DNA of 64,000 nt from Kazachstania africana CBS 2517 (Eukaryota; Ascomycota; Saccharomycetes; Saccharomycetales; Saccharomycetaceae): contig NC_018940.1 in assembly GCF_000304475.1 (NCBI RefSeq), forward strand, positions 868,001-932,000. Reading direction: 5' to 3'. Positions within the stretch are counted from its first letter, which is position 1, and each line of letters opens with the position of its first letter. The notes below the pieces were generated by a model, which saw only the letters and a program-made list of their open reading frames with translations, had not been told where the DNA came from and ran no database searches. Below, piece by piece: positions 29,326 to 38,668 of this stretch. A program made the position numbers and the translations under genes.

Positions 29326-31548
29326 TTAGAAATGTGGGACATCCAGGCTTGTAAAAATCATGCAGAAAATGCTAAATATACCCTCACCGAGGACTAAACC
29401 AGAACTAAATACTATCATTTTCGTCTTTGCACTAAGATCACCCTTGTACCTCTTTAGCCAGATATGTGAGATGGCACCTCCAATAAACCTTGCTATAGTA
29501 AAACTTGGTGCATTATATATACCTACACCAACTGCGACACCTGATGGTATCCATAGTGCCCATTTTGATGAATCTTCTCTACCTTTACAGCAGTTTTTAA
29601 CCAGTGACAATAGACCAAATATAATCCCAAGAAAGAGAGAGCACTCTAAAGCTCTTTCTGGTAGGTTCTGACCAGTTACTAGTCTTGCACAATCAATCCA
29701 AACTACTGCAGTTGGAATACGTATCTGTGAATTCGGCAAATCGTAGACTTTGTTGTAACAGATGTACATTGCACTCGATAAGACGATTGACCAAGTTGCA
29801 CCAAGCAATTGCGCAATAAACTGTGCTCTTGGAGATGCATTCAGCAGGTGGCCTGTTTTGAGATCCTGCATAAGATCTCCAGCTTGTTGTGCCCCAGCTT
29901 CAGCGACTCCTCCAGCAACTAAATTTACCAGTATTCCACCTTTGTGATCCTTTGGAATAATCAAAGCGAATAGTAATTGCGAAAGTTTACCAATTCCACT
30001 CACAGGATTCAAATCTGTTTCTCCAAGGGCTCTCACACCCAAAATTGATAAGAACAAGGCCAACAGAAGAGCACTCACCATTGCGTATACTGGAATAATT
30101 TCAACCCCAAACATATAAATGATACAGATGATGCAAATAAGAGAAGATACGATCAGCCCACTAATAACAGTAGTATATTGGACCAAATGTTTTGAATCCA
30201 CTTCATGTTCTTGTTCTCTACTAACTAGCCTTACAGTTTCTTGTGTTCGTGTGCTCGATCTGCTGTGCATATTTAAGGCTCTTTCTTCTTCTAAAAGCAT
30301 AGACTCCATAGTGTCATCCCAAATATCGTTCAAAAGCTCACTTTTATCATCGACTGATAAGAATTTGAGGAAACTTTTCACAGATATTACAATAAACCCC
30401 ACAAGACTATCGGCCACCATTACTGAAAGAGAGCACCATAAAATCCAGCCCTGGACACCTTTTTCCCAATCATGTACGTCGGCGTCTTTTGAAACCCATC
30501 CAATGTTTTTGGCAACAGGTCCCAAAATGCCCCAGCCTAGAATAGCTCCGAAAAGCATATATGATACGGTAGGTAACCCCATAATAATACCTTGGCCAAT
30601 ATACGCTGGCGACGGCTGAAAATTCCACAGGTATGTTTTGGACAAGTAACTACCAAAAATGGGCAATTCCTTTAAAATCGGTACAAAGTATGCACATAGG
30701 GTATAAAGCGAAGAAATGGAGAATGTTTTCATGAGGAGTGACACGTTTGAATTGTACAGGTCTGAGTCTTTAGTAACATCTTCAGCCTCCTGTTCGAAGT
30801 TAGCATTGTATTGCTTTCTGTTGCCACCAGATAACAGTCCTGAACTTTCGTTTCTACTATGAAACTGCGAACTAGACATTGCCTCTAATTCACTAGGTTC
30901 CAATCTCAAAACCTCAGGGCATTCATTGTTGAGCCTCTTTTCTCTCATCTCCAAAAGTTCTCTCCTGGAAATTTCCTGTAGGATTTCGCTACCATTTAAC
31001 ACAGATATCAACACGGCAGTTGCATTACCACTTGGAAAGGCCAGTTTTTCACGTACAATCACTTGTTTTCGTAATGGAACTGCAAAGAATATACCAAAAA
31101 ACGCCAGACTAAATGACCAGACAAGCAATTGTGAAAATTTAAATGGTTGCCCTTGATATCTGGAACCACCACTTTCTTCAAATGTAAGGAATTTTTCAAT
31201 GGCAGGTATGACCCCAACAAATCCAAATGAGAGCGGGCCTGTTCCTACTGCCACTGAAAGACTTTGTGCATATACTGTTTCAACATCTGTAAATGGTACA
31301 TCATCTGGAAACATTAAGGGCCAGATCTGTCTAAAAAAGGCCACAGTTAACAATGCCGAAGGCAGAGACATCATGGACACCCAACCTGTTTGTAACCCAA
31401 ATTGAAAGTTTGAGATAAGAACCAAGGAACCAATCCCAAACCCTAGAAGTGTCGCCCTCCATGTTACTTGCCGTATAGATGGCTTGTCGCTCCATCTAAT
31501 TTCATCTGTTGAGCTCGGTATAATAGGTTGATCCGCTGGCTTGGCCAT
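29326..31548 (-). CDS. OPT-family (oligopeptide/metal-chelate) membrane transporter, YGL114W-like
   Basis: 740 residues with about 14-16 hydrophobic segments. Typical OPT stretches include FGLQTGWVSMMSLPSALL near the N-terminus, KLAFPSGNATAVLI, and GVAEAGAQQAGDLMQDLKTGHLL in the second half. A long hydrophilic loop at about residues 205-255 and another at 395-440 are probably cytosolic. Family knowledge: OPT carriers move small peptides or metal chelates with protons; the substrate of YGL114W has not been settled to my knowledge. The S. cerevisiae protein is about 725 residues and neighbours SNF4, as here. Confidence 0.94.
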   Translation of the reverse strand: MAKPADQPIIPSSTDEIRWSDKPSIRQVTWRATLLGFGIGSLVLISNFQFGLQTGWVSMMSLPSALLTVAFFRQIWPLMFPDDVPFTDVETVYAQSLSVAVGTGPLSFGFVGVIPAIEKFLTFEESGGSRYQGQPFKFSQLLVWSFSLAFFGIFFAVPLRKQVIVREKLAFPSGNATAVLISVLNGSEILQEISRRELLEMREKRLNNECPEVLRLEPSELEAMSSSQFHSRNESSGLLSGGNRKQYNANFEQEAEDVTKDSDLYNSNVSLLMKTFSISSLYTLCAYFVPILKELPIFGSYLSKTYLWNFQPSPAYIGQGIIMGLPTVSYMLFGAILGWGILGPVAKNIGWVSKDADVHDWEKGVQGWILWCSLSVMVADSLVGFIVISVKSFLKFLSVDDKSELLNDIWDDTMESMLLEEERALNMHSRSSTRTQETVRLVSREQEHEVDSKHLVQYTTVISGLIVSSLICIICIIYMFGVEIIPVYAMVSALLLALFLSILGVRALGETDLNPVSGIGKLSQLLFALIIPKDHKGGILVNLVAGGVAEAGAQQAGDLMQDLKTGHLLNASPRAQFIAQLLGATWSIVLSSAMYICYNKVYDLPNSQIRIPTAVVWIDCARLVTGQNLPERALECSLFLGIIFGLLSLVKNCCKGREDSSKWALWIPSGVAVGVGIYNAPSFTIARFIGGAISHIWLKRYKGDLSAKTKMIVFSSGLVLGEGIFSIFCMIFTSLDVPHF

Positions 31549-31954
31549 AATATTATTCTCAATCCCTTATTACCAATCGCTACGAATATAGCTAGATTCG
31601 AGTAGATTTGAACAGACAGTACAAAATGTAGGTAACCTCAGTACAGATGGGCCTTTTATACATGCTTACAGACTTTGATTAGTAATTTCAAAAATGGTTT
31701 TTGAAAGTTCCGAGCTTATGAGCCCTTCGTGAAGAAATCCGATGAGCTTGAAAGTGATAAAAAATGTAAAAAAGAGTGTATATTATGATCAAGAGGTTGT
31801 TTTGAGTAGAAATGTTATATTAAATGTGTGATTTTTATACATGCTAACTGTCGTATTGAGAATTTATAAAGGTTGCAGAAAACAGTTGTTCATTCATTGT
31901 ATTTGCTTTTACGATTAGAGGACCGCTTACGGGAATGAGTCAGGCTATCAGGGT
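31549..31954. other. Intergenic region upstream of the OPT transporter gene
   Basis: 406 bp to the SNF4 stop. A TGAGTCA (Gcn4-type) heptamer lies near 31936, but close to the SNF4 terminator. A B-box-like GGTTCAATTC over the SNF4 stop has no tRNA around it. Confidence 0.35.
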
Positions 31955-32920
31955 TCAATTCTCGCCCAACAAAATGTATTTGAGAATATCACTTAACGTC
32001 ATGACACCGACAAGACGACCGTTCTCATCTACGACAAAGAATCTATGTATTCTTGATTTTCTAATGTTATCCATGATAGTGGACAGTTTGTCATTCCTGG
32101 TACACGTATAGACGCCCTCAAAATCGTCACTTCTTCTCATTAGCGCTTCGCCAACACTTAATGAGAGATCATTATAAATACCACCCTTAATCAAACCTAA
32201 AACATCGATGGCTTCATATATGTTAATCAGAACGCCTTCTTCGTCGACTATTGGAATGGAAGAAACGCCGCCTTGAGTTAATAATTGAATTACATCGATA
32301 ACGGGAGTAGTCATACGGCATTTTTTCACGTTTTGCTCACTAATAATATTCAATTCACCGATTGGCCTCTTCAAAAAATGTGTTTCTCTACAATTTAATG
32401 CAACAAATTTTAAGATTCTGTATTGGGTTAAGACACTGACAACAATTTCTCGATGCGTTTCTTCGTCCTTGTCGATTAAAGGAATTCTTCTGCTTTTTGA
32501 GTTCAACATTTTTAAACAGGCTTCAAAGAGAGGTTTAGAGGGATGTATAGACGCCATATCTAATGGTTCCGCTCCTATAGCTTTTTCTATATCTTTTAGG
32601 CCGCTTAATTGTAGCTTATCAACCAACTCAAATTTGTCAGGATTTGAGAAATAGTATTGAATTACATTAATAAAATCACTTGATGTAAGTAAACCAGCAA
32701 ATTTTGAAGTTTTAGAATCCCATAAAGGTGCAGATACTATATTATTTTGCAGTAAAACATTTAAAGATTTCTTTACCATCAAAGATGTATCTAAGACAAT
32801 CAGTCTGTATGAAACTGGAAGAACATCATACGATGTTTTCGAGTCTAAAAACTTTCTGATAGACTCAATAGCTAGTTTCTGTTCAACGTGCAATTTTTCT
32901 CTATTTTCCTGTGTACTCAT
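31955..32920 (-). CDS. SNF4: SNF4, gamma (regulatory) subunit of the Snf1/AMPK kinase
   Basis: 321 residues against 322 in S. cerevisiae. Four CBS motifs are arranged as two Bateman pairs, for example VSAPLWDSKTSKFAGLLT, KSRRIPLIDKDEETHRE, VSSIPIVDEEGVLINIYE and IHRFFVVDENGRLVGVMTLSDIL. The C-terminus KYILLGEN is nearly invariant in the family. Family knowledge: with Snf1 and a beta subunit it senses energy state by binding adenine nucleotides and turns on glucose-repressed genes. The ortholog YGL115W adjoins CDC20 as here. Confidence 0.97.
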   Translation of the reverse strand: MSTQENREKLHVEQKLAIESIRKFLDSKTSYDVLPVSYRLIVLDTSLMVKKSLNVLLQNNIVSAPLWDSKTSKFAGLLTSSDFINVIQYYFSNPDKFELVDKLQLSGLKDIEKAIGAEPLDMASIHPSKPLFEACLKMLNSKSRRIPLIDKDEETHREIVVSVLTQYRILKFVALNCRETHFLKRPIGELNIISEQNVKKCRMTTPVIDVIQLLTQGGVSSIPIVDEEGVLINIYEAIDVLGLIKGGIYNDLSLSVGEALMRRSDDFEGVYTCTRNDKLSTIMDNIRKSRIHRFFVVDENGRLVGVMTLSDILKYILLGEN

Positions 32921-33243
32921 CTTCTTTTGCTGTTTTACCCTTGGTATCTGATATTAATTCCAATTAGGTGTAGTTGTTGGAATGTGAAACTGGTAAGTCT
33001 TATAATTACGATGTTAACTCGAAGTTAACCCAATTTAATTTTGTTGTTCGAAATTCTTTGAATTAATTTAATCATGCGCTATTCTTATTTTCTCCCTTTT
33101 AGACGGAAATCTCGTCTTGCGTAAGTTGTGAAAAAAAAATGACAAGGTATTACCAAAACCACTAATTAATGCAGGTATTACTATAAAGAAAATTATCAAA
33201 ATATTTTTTTATATGCAGAGTTTAAAAAGATGCTTAATTAATA
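32921..33243. other. Intergenic region upstream of SNF4
   Basis: 323 bp between the SNF4 start and the CDC20 stop. AT-rich; no recognised element. Confidence 0.35.
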
Positions 33244-35100
33244 TTATCTAATTAAATACTTGTTGGATCTGGTTCTTGAGACAGCACTGCTGGAATCTGT
33301 AGATGAGTCGTCATCTTCGTCACTGTGACGTTTTAGTCTACCAAATTGTTTTTCTACATTTGAGGTCAAATGAGAAGCTGAAATGGTATCCATTAAACCC
33401 TTTTGGATTCTTCTGTTTTTCCTCCTAGGTTCAAACACTTTGTAGAATTTCAGATTTTCATCACCACCGACAGTTGCTAGCGTCATGCCATCAGGAGAAA
33501 GCTGGGAACAGCATATTCTCGATTCGTGTGCGTGATTGATTTCGGCAACTTTATACTTAGTATCAAAATTGTAGATGGATATGGCATTATCCGGACTTCC
33601 TCCTGTGGCAACAATTTCACGATTCATACTTCCACTGGTAGTGTAACTTTGACCCCAGTGGAGTGTACTGACTTGTGATCCCGTGTTGATAGATCCAAGC
33701 TTGGTTCCAGTTGTTGTATTCCAAAAATGAATATATTTATCAGCTTGGCCCCCACCTGTAGCTAATACATTGGGCATATAAGGGCACCAACTCAATGCTT
33801 TTACTGCAGCGTTATGATTTCTTTTGACCCATTGAGCAGTCGAAGTCCTAGTATCCCATATCATTACTGTGTTGTCATTACCTCCCGATGCAAGTTGTAA
33901 ACCATCATTTTTATAACTCAATCCACATACTTCACCTTGATGTTCCTTCCACGATCCAACGATATGGTCTCTAATCCTAATATCATTAATTTGAATTTCA
34001 CCACTTCTCGAACCGGTTGCAATCAAACATCCTAACCAGGATTGAGAGCTTATTCTAACACCCAAATTAGATCTCATTGTTCTTATTAGAGACATTTTTT
34101 CCGTATCCCAAATTTCTGTGTTACCATCATCTTTACCAATGGAAAGGTGACAATCATCATCAGACCATACTACACTGGTAATAATACTTTCTCCATAATC
34201 GACAAGTAGTGACACATCACCTGTGTTACCATTCCATAAATAAAGGCAGGCTTCTAATGCAATTGCCATTACATTTTTCGTTGACCAACTTAGGAGATTC
34301 AAATAAAAATCGTCTTGAAAACCTGGAGCATCTAGAATTTTTTCAGGATTTGTATTAATTTTACGTAATTTGATCAATTCAGTAGATGGTTCGTTTTGAT
34401 TCTGATGGTAATTATAATGCGTTCTAATTTTCATGTTATATGATCTTCTATTGAATGACGCAACTGGTGGTTCAGGCACATACCTTAAAATTTTTTCATT
34501 AACATCAAGGCCACAAGCCTGAGCGATATTCTTCTTGAATACAGACTTTGTTTGAGCTCTTAGATGCGCTGTTGGTGATGCATTTGGTGGTGGTAACTCT
34601 TCATTTACAGAATTGATGTCAATTTTGATATTAGAAGTACTTTTAAACATTGGTATGAATCTGTCAGCTGTTGTGGTGTGTAAATCACTATTATCCTGTT
34701 GTTTAGAATTTTGTGAAGAAAAAGCATCAGAATTGGATTCGCTCCCTACAGTGGATTGGAAATGGCTATTGGTGAATGAAGTAGACGAGATGCTGGCTTT
34801 TTCTATATCTTCTTTGAAGAAAGATGAATTTCTCTTGAGCAACGGAGGGGCACCCCCTGGAAGTTTTGGGCGATTGAGTGTAGATGATGACGCTGACGTT
34901 ATATTTGATATCAATGCGTTTCTATCACTTATATTTCTCAATGTCAACGAGCTAGTTCTTGTCAATGTCTTTTTCGTTATTTTAGCGTGTTCTCTGGACC
35001 ATTCAGATGATATTATATTTAACTTTGTAGGTGAAGTGATTGATAAGACGGAACGATTTGGATTATTTGCCAATTTGAGCTTATCATTATTTTCTAACAT
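33244..35100 (-). CDS. CDC20: CDC20, activator of the anaphase-promoting complex
   Basis: 618 residues (610 in S. cerevisiae). The disordered N-terminus holds a C-box-like DRFIPM at 146-151, which docks on the APC/C. Seven WD40 repeats follow from about 265, such as LQLASGGNDNTVMIWD and TLATVGGDENLKFYK. The protein ends in Ile-Arg, the IR tail needed for APC/C binding. Family knowledge: Cdc20 recruits securin and cyclins in metaphase and is the target of the spindle checkpoint. The ortholog is YGL116W. The upstream region (774 bp) has a forkhead-type site that would fit G2/M transcription. Confidence 0.96.
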   Translation of the reverse strand: MLENNDKLKLANNPNRSVLSITSPTKLNIISSEWSREHAKITKKTLTRTSSLTLRNISDRNALISNITSASSSTLNRPKLPGGAPPLLKRNSSFFKEDIEKASISSTSFTNSHFQSTVGSESNSDAFSSQNSKQQDNSDLHTTTADRFIPMFKSTSNIKIDINSVNEELPPPNASPTAHLRAQTKSVFKKNIAQACGLDVNEKILRYVPEPPVASFNRRSYNMKIRTHYNYHQNQNEPSTELIKLRKINTNPEKILDAPGFQDDFYLNLLSWSTKNVMAIALEACLYLWNGNTGDVSLLVDYGESIITSVVWSDDDCHLSIGKDDGNTEIWDTEKMSLIRTMRSNLGVRISSQSWLGCLIATGSRSGEIQINDIRIRDHIVGSWKEHQGEVCGLSYKNDGLQLASGGNDNTVMIWDTRTSTAQWVKRNHNAAVKALSWCPYMPNVLATGGGQADKYIHFWNTTTGTKLGSINTGSQVSTLHWGQSYTTSGSMNREIVATGGSPDNAISIYNFDTKYKVAEINHAHESRICCSQLSPDGMTLATVGGDENLKFYKVFEPRRKNRRIQKGLMDTISASHLTSNVEKQFGRLKRHSDEDDDSSTDSSSAVSRTRSNKYLIR

Positions 35101-35874
35101 CTTCGATATATTTTCTTTGGCAAACTATTCAACCGCTGATATACAGTATAGTGGTTTCGAATAATGTGATGTGGATTATGAACCGTCAATTAATCGATAA
35201 TTTACCCTGTGATTTATAATATTCTTAGCAAAAATAGAAGGGGTGAAATCCTAGAAGATAATTGAATTTATTATATATTGATGCTAAAGAAAATCTCTAA
35301 GGATAATGAAATGTTCTATATTGGCACTTCACAGCAGTGAAACGTCTTTACCCTCTCTTCCTTCGAAGATTTGAATTTTGTTTTCTTTTGCCACTTTTGT
35401 GAGATTGTTGACAGATTTCTTTAATAGGAAATTTATTGAATGAAAATTTATAGGAAAAAAATTCCCGATTAGTAAAAGCGTCACAAAAAAAAAGCACTAA
35501 CTGCATGGAAAATGGGAAGTAGAAATGGCAATCAGAAGTTTGAGTTATTATGTTTCCAATGGTAATCATTTCTATTTCAGAATTTCATACACACGGCGAT
35601 CATCTGCCTTGTTTATTTGTTTGTTTACTTATGTAAGTTTCTTTTATTTTATACTATTCGTGAATCGTGTTGTAATTATGGGATGGTTGTTGTGTGTTTA
35701 TATATACTATCCGAATTGAGTGGTAAGGAGGTAGCCTCATTAATGTGGAATGCCTTATTATTTGTAGGGAAGAATCTCCGGATTTTACTTTTAGTCCTAA
35801 AACCGGAAGAGTTCCGGAAAAAATTGTATATGTATTGATAATGTATTATGAAATTACATAAAGTCCCATGATAC
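35101..35874. other. Intergenic region upstream of CDC20
   Basis: 774 bp to the stop of the YGL117W-like gene. It has runs of T and TTTG, and a forkhead-type TTGTTTAC. Open frames here lack family likeness. Most is likely the CDC20 promoter. Confidence 0.4.
35621..35628 (-). promoter_or_regulatory. Forkhead-type site upstream of CDC20
   Basis: TTGTTTAC (GTAAACAA on the other strand) matches the Fkh1/2 consensus. Forkhead factors drive CLB2-cluster genes including CDC20 in S. cerevisiae. No clear Mcm1 CArG box was found beside it, and it is 520 bp from the start, so the call is weak. Confidence 0.28.
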
Positions 35875-36639
35875 TCAGTTTCTTGGAAAGATACGTCTAT
35901 TTGAGATACCCAGAAGGTTCTTCCTGTCTTCTAAGAATTTATCGAAAGAACCTGATTTGTCAAAAATTAACCTCTCAATAGAGGCTCTATCGTCGGATTC
36001 TAGTGTTATAGCTTTGAAAGCAAGGTAATCATTTAAAGCAACAGATTTCATTATGAGTTCCTTGTGGAAAAGTCCCAGGTCATTTAAGAAATAAAGTACG
36101 TCTGATTGGAATGATTGATATAAAAGACCTTCTTTTAAACAATTAGCTGCAATTTCGGTGAGTGTTAAAAACCTAGCATGAAGCTCTTGAATGGTAGTAA
36201 AATCTTTTTGATAATGTTGGAAATGTTTACGATAAATCCCATCCCGTATATTGAATTTATCTTCTCCAGATAACGTTTTATTTATCAAAGTTAAAATCTG
36301 AGTGATCTTACTATGTAGCTTTCCGGATGGACAACTGAGGAAATTTGTAACAGAACTATTTATTTGTGTTGCTTTAAGCTTTAGAATATATTCTCTCAAT
36401 ACTATCAAGTGAAAAACGATGGGATGACCAATATCAGTGCATTCGTTGATGTGCTTCTTTTCCAAAAGTCCGTTTTCACGTAGTAGAGCTCCCGCTGACA
36501 TATTGAGTCCATTTGGGTACATGTAGGACTCCAGAACACAATCTGTAAAACTTAGAAGAGTATTCGAGAGTTGTACTATTGGAAGCACCAAACCTTCAAT
36601 GATTTGGGTTTCCTCCTGGTTTAATTTATCGTTGATCAT
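35875..36639 (-). CDS. YGL117W-like protein of unknown function
   Basis: 254 residues, mostly helical, with no recognised domain, signal peptide or membrane segment. The identification with YGL117W (about 265 residues) rests on position between CDC20 and the tRNA-Trp/COQ8 pair, on strand and on length; I cannot confirm sequence identity from memory. The S. cerevisiae gene is, as I recall, induced by amino-acid starvation through Gcn4, and a TGACTCA lies 321 bp upstream here, which fits. It begins at the first ATG (36639). Function is not known. Confidence 0.72.
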   Translation of the reverse strand: MINDKLNQEETQIIEGLVLPIVQLSNTLLSFTDCVLESYMYPNGLNMSAGALLRENGLLEKKHINECTDIGHPIVFHLIVLREYILKLKATQINSSVTNFLSCPSGKLHSKITQILTLINKTLSGEDKFNIRDGIYRKHFQHYQKDFTTIQELHARFLTLTEIAANCLKEGLLYQSFQSDVLYFLNDLGLFHKELIMKSVALNDYLAFKAITLESDDRASIERLIFDKSGSFDKFLEDRKNLLGISNRRIFPRN

Positions 36640-36959
36640 GTTTAATTTTTGTATGAAATGGATCTATACCACTAGTGCTGGCACTCTTCAATCTTGCAAA
36701 ACCTGCTAATGGCACTCTATCTTATAAAGTGGAAATCTTTATATATAATAATCTCAAGAGATCTATCTAACGGGCTTGTGAAAAAGAAACGCATTACACA
36801 CCAATTTAGCTCATCGCCTGTTTTTCCGCGCACTCTCTGCGGGCATCTCTTGGCAAAAGACCGTCGAGCCAAAAAAAAATTAAAAAATTTTTCTTTTCTT
36901 CTCTCAATGACTGAATTTCGAGCGAAAAACAGAAACAAGAGGTGTCTGTCTGTTTAAAA

Positions 36960-36966
36960 TGACTCA
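36960..36966 (+). promoter_or_regulatory. Gcn4 site (TGACTCA) upstream of the YGL117W-like gene
   Basis: A perfect Gcn4 half-palindrome, 321 bp before the start codon. A near match (TGACTCT) is at 37310-37316. Fits a general-control response for this gene; inferred. Confidence 0.5.
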
Positions 36967-37350
36967 CATATAGAGAGAGTCGTATTTGATGCATATTAGT
37001 ATGGGGAAGCAAGGATCATTGTTGTTTCAGATTTCTGTTGCCTGACGCTTCTACAGTAAATGCATAGCAGTAGTTCAGTTCAGTGATAATCTATATCTTT
37101 TGCAAATAGAACGTTGGCAGTAGCTCCCATCCGTGCATTGCTAGAATGAGTAAGTAGTGTCATTTATACATTGTGTGCATTTCTGCGCGCATCAAAAGGG
37201 TTTGGAGAATGCCCGTAAGTACAGCCATTTCCACGGTCAGTGGGAGCGCCTGATTATCTTGAAATTGACGTAGTTGCGTTCAACTCTTCTATAGGAGAAG
37301 CGACTACTGTGACTCTAACAAAAAATAGCTAATTTTTATCTTCTCCTTAT

Positions 37351-37590
37351 ATGGTGAGCTTGACCTTCTCCATGCTATATTGCTCATTCAAGCCACTGAT
37401 AATTTACTGCGTGAGAGAATCTATTCAGCTAAGTGGCCTCATGTTTCTTTCTGGATTTTATTTTCTTGAATTTCGGGTATATCTGGCAGCCTTCTTTATC
37501 TTTGAAGATGAGCTGGAAGATTTTGGAAAGAAATACAACAACTTCTTTCTTAGATGCAGGGGTAAATTAAGGAGAATGCTCCATTCGTGA
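37351..37590 (+). CDS. Possible small hydrophobic ORF, doubtful
   Basis: 79 codons from a real ATG. The first 55 residues are hydrophobic with aromatic runs (LSGFYFLEFRVYLAAFFIF), and the last 25 are basic. No family is recognised. It lies alone in a long intergenic region. Chance is quite possible in AT-rich DNA. Confidence 0.2.
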   Translation: MVSLTFSMLYCSFKPLIIYCVRESIQLSGLMFLSGFYFLEFRVYLAAFFIFEDELEDFGKKYNNFFLRCRGKLRRMLHS

Positions 37591-37693
37591 ATATATACCG
37601 TGGTTGTTTTTTACCGCTGTTTTTGACGCTTTCATACAATTTGTAGATTTGAGTTCAATGGAAATTACATATCGTTGATACCATCTGCAAACT

Positions 37694-37984
37694 CTAAGGA
37701 AGCTGATGGGCTTCTACATGTACCAAATTTTGGGGCTGCGCCATTTTTAAACCGTCCAACAAATTTAAAATTGCAAATATTATTTCTCCCTCAATTATTT
37801 TGTCAGCAAGAGTAAAGTCAGTCTTGTAAAAGTATCTAATTCTGACTTGATGTCTTACTAGTAAATATCTTGTTGATTTACACATTCCCTCCTTACATTT
37901 ATCATACTTAAATGAATGTTTACTTTTTTTAGCAATGTATTTTTTATGATTTGGTAGTCGCTCACTATCCTTAAAGGTATTCAA
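37694..37984 (-). pseudogene. Open frame without early ATG, possible gene relic
   Basis: 96 codons are open after a TGA, but the first ATG comes only at 37885, leaving 63 codons. The composition is mixed and protein-like (for example KYIAKKSKHSFKYDKC and ADKIIEGEIIFAILNLLDG) rather than low-complexity. I recognise no family. It may be a decayed copy of a gene lost after genome duplication, an exon, or chance. Confidence 0.25.
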
Positions 37985-38331
37985 CCTCTCTCAAAAATAA
38001 AAATGTAGAATGAAATATTCAATAGTGGAGAAATATCAACCGACAACAATGTTACCAAGATACAGAATCCACATCAATGACCATGAAATTACAGTTCTTA
38101 GAAATATTATTAGTGTTTTCGTTCATTAGGCTTGAAGTAATTGTTAAATCCTATTTAGTAAATACTAGCAAAATCCAACGTGCATTGAGTAAACATATTA
38201 GAACTCACTTATCTTCAGTAATCTTTTCCTTTGAGTCCGCTCTTTGTCTTATAAAACACTTCAATAAAAGTAGTATCCCAGAAAAAATAATTAGCCATAT
38301 ATAGTTATTGAAATTAAAAATTTCAACACTT

Positions 38332-38432
38332 GAAGCGGTGGCTCAATGGTAGAGCTTTCGACTCCAGTTAAAATCTGGAATATCCGGAAAATTGCAATCG
38401 AAGGGTTGCAGGTTCAATTCCTGTCCGTTTCA
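38332..38432 (+). tRNA. tRNA-Trp (anticodon CCA) with a 29-nt intron
   Basis: The exons match yeast tRNA-Trp: acceptor GAAGCGG with CCGTTTC, discriminator A, anticodon stem TTCGA/TCGAA, B box GGTTCAATTC. The anticodon CCA is at 38364-38366. With the usual cut one base 3' of the anticodon, the intron is 38368-38396 and position 37 is G, while S. cerevisiae has A. Intron bases CTGG (38375-38378) can pair with the anticodon plus that G. A T-run follows for termination. The location between the YGL117W homolog and COQ8 matches S. cerevisiae tW(CCA)G1. Confidence 0.96.
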
Positions 38433-38668
38433 ATTTATTTTTTTTAAAAATCCTACTTAGGAAAAGCCAATATAACAGAACTTCAGAGTAAAAAAGGGTC
38501 AATAAAATTTAGTATATCATGAAGAGAAATTTTAATGAGTTGGCGACAATGCTAAGCATAACCTGTTTTTTATTTCAAGAAATTATACAACAAAGTTTCA
38601 AGAATAAAATTTCTAAATGATCCAAAACAAAAATTAAAGATTCCATATTCCATTAATAAATACACATT

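Larger units (their letters stand above)
36640..38331. other. Gene-poor region between the YGL117W-like gene and tRNA-Trp
   Basis: About 1.7 kb. It includes a Gcn4 site, a GC-richer block (about 36960-37320), a 79-codon hydrophobic ORF at 37351-37590 and an open frame at 37694-37984 that may be a gene relic. In S. cerevisiae only a dubious ORF (YGL118C) is annotated between the same neighbours. No known ncRNA was recognised. Confidence 0.4.

Noticed and set aside
31951..31966. GGTTCAATTC-like tRNA B box near the SNF4 stop
   Set aside because: No A box, acceptor stem or anticodon arm fits around it, and the bases code for the conserved SNF4 C-terminus (LLGEN and stop).
36640..38331. Transposon or LTR near tRNA-Trp
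   Set aside because: No TG...CA terminal repeats, target-site duplication or Gag/Pol-like frame could be seen.
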